From NCBI GenBank assembly GCA_964430935.1, contig CAYSHK010000044.1, positions 1 to 13,567 on the forward strand: a stretch of DNA of 13,567 nt. The letters are read 5' to 3'. The stretch is from Thermopetrobacter sp964430935 (GTDB lineage: Bacteria > Pseudomonadota > Alphaproteobacteria > Rhizobiales > Aestuariivirgaceae). This document shows, one piece after another, positions 13,478 to 13,567 of this stretch. The position numbers and the translations under genes were made by a program. The notes under the pieces were generated by a model, which saw only the letters and a program-made list of their open reading frames with translations, was not told the origin of the DNA and did not search any database. Numbering within the stretch: position 1 is the stretch's first letter; the number at the start of each line of letters is the position of its first letter.

Positions 13478-13567
13478 TCACCGCCGGGTCAGCTCGAGGA
13501 TTTCCCGGGCGATCCACGCCCGCGGCCGGGTGCCGGCGACCGGGGCGAGCATTCCCGCCCGTTCCAG
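13478..13567 (-). CDS. C-terminal end of an unidentified gene (possibly Fic-like)
   Basis: Twenty-nine codons and a TGA (13480-13478) are open to the right edge on the minus strand. The residues LERAGMLAPVAGTRPRAW and IAREILELTRR look like the end of a winged-helix module. Some alphaproteobacterial Fic-family proteins end in a similar RAW.A.E.L pattern, but this is too little for a firm call. Its stop abuts the moaB stop (13477), a convergent junction with no spacer. The gene body and start lie beyond the window. Confidence 0.5.
   Translation of the reverse strand: MERAGMLAPVAGTRPRAWIAREILELTRR

Noticed and set aside
1..13567. Defence system, prophage, IS or CRISPR content
   Set aside because: Every confident gene is housekeeping or a regulatory alphaproteobacterial family. 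No transposase, integrase, nuclease-effector or spaced direct-repeat array was seen.

Overview
The window is about 13.6 kb of GC-rich DNA (by eye near two thirds G+C) from a free-living alphaproteobacterium. This rests on families that are mostly alphaproteobacterial: a MucR/Ros zinc-finger regulator, DUF6456, DUF5330, DUF2259, a PAS_5-type single-domain protein, a DUF1214/DUF1254 membrane pair, and an ETF-QO gene divergent from a family-4-like uracil-DNA glycosylase. The gene mix would suit Rhizobiales or Rhodospirillales-like orders; I cannot place it more precisely. I see no tRNA, rRNA, IS element, CRISPR array or prophage gene, so this looks like chromosomal core sequence.

Layout. (1) 1-1030, + strand: the end of a DUF1214 protein, translationally coupled (ATGA) to a DUF1254-type membrane protein. 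(2) 954-2051, - strand: a 71-codon small gene whose 3' end overlaps the DUF1254 gene antisense, and a membrane-anchored protein with two peptidoglycan-binding repeats. Each has a CtrA-like TTAACC site upstream. (3) 2272-3356, + strand: a DUF5330 protein and sufE, then a hairpin-rich convergent junction. (4) 3460-4769, - strand: a two-gene operon of a small protein built around a DnaA domain IV DNA-binding module and a DUF6456 protein. Its AT-rich upstream region holds a perfect DnaA box, TTATCCACA. (5) 4921-6034, - strand: a PAS_5 protein and mucR, with a strong mucR terminator between them, followed by a 356-bp AT-rich gap. (6) 6391-10962, - strand: ETF-QO, a possible 35-codon ORF, a secreted TPR protein and ispE, probably one transcription unit. 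(7) 11057-13477, + strand: uracil-DNA glycosylase, a DUF2259 secreted protein and moaB. (8) 13478-13567, - strand: the last 29 codons of another gene, stop-to-stop with moaB.

How the genes fit together. Housekeeping is clear: Fe-S delivery (SufE), isoprenoid synthesis (IspE), electron transfer from fatty-acid and amino-acid oxidation to ubiquinone (ETF-QO), base-excision repair (UDG) and molybdenum cofactor synthesis (MoaB). Between these sits a regulatory block, 3.4-6.4 kb: MucR, a PAS protein, the DnaA-domain-IV protein and DUF6456.

The best candidate for something under-described is the DnaA-domain-IV/DUF6456 operon. A stand-alone DnaA box reader, with no AAA+ ATPase, appears to have a consensus DnaA box in its own promoter, with two GATTC (GANTC, CcrM-type) sites nearby. 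This suggests a link to replication or cell-cycle control. It is an inference from motifs and not demonstrated.
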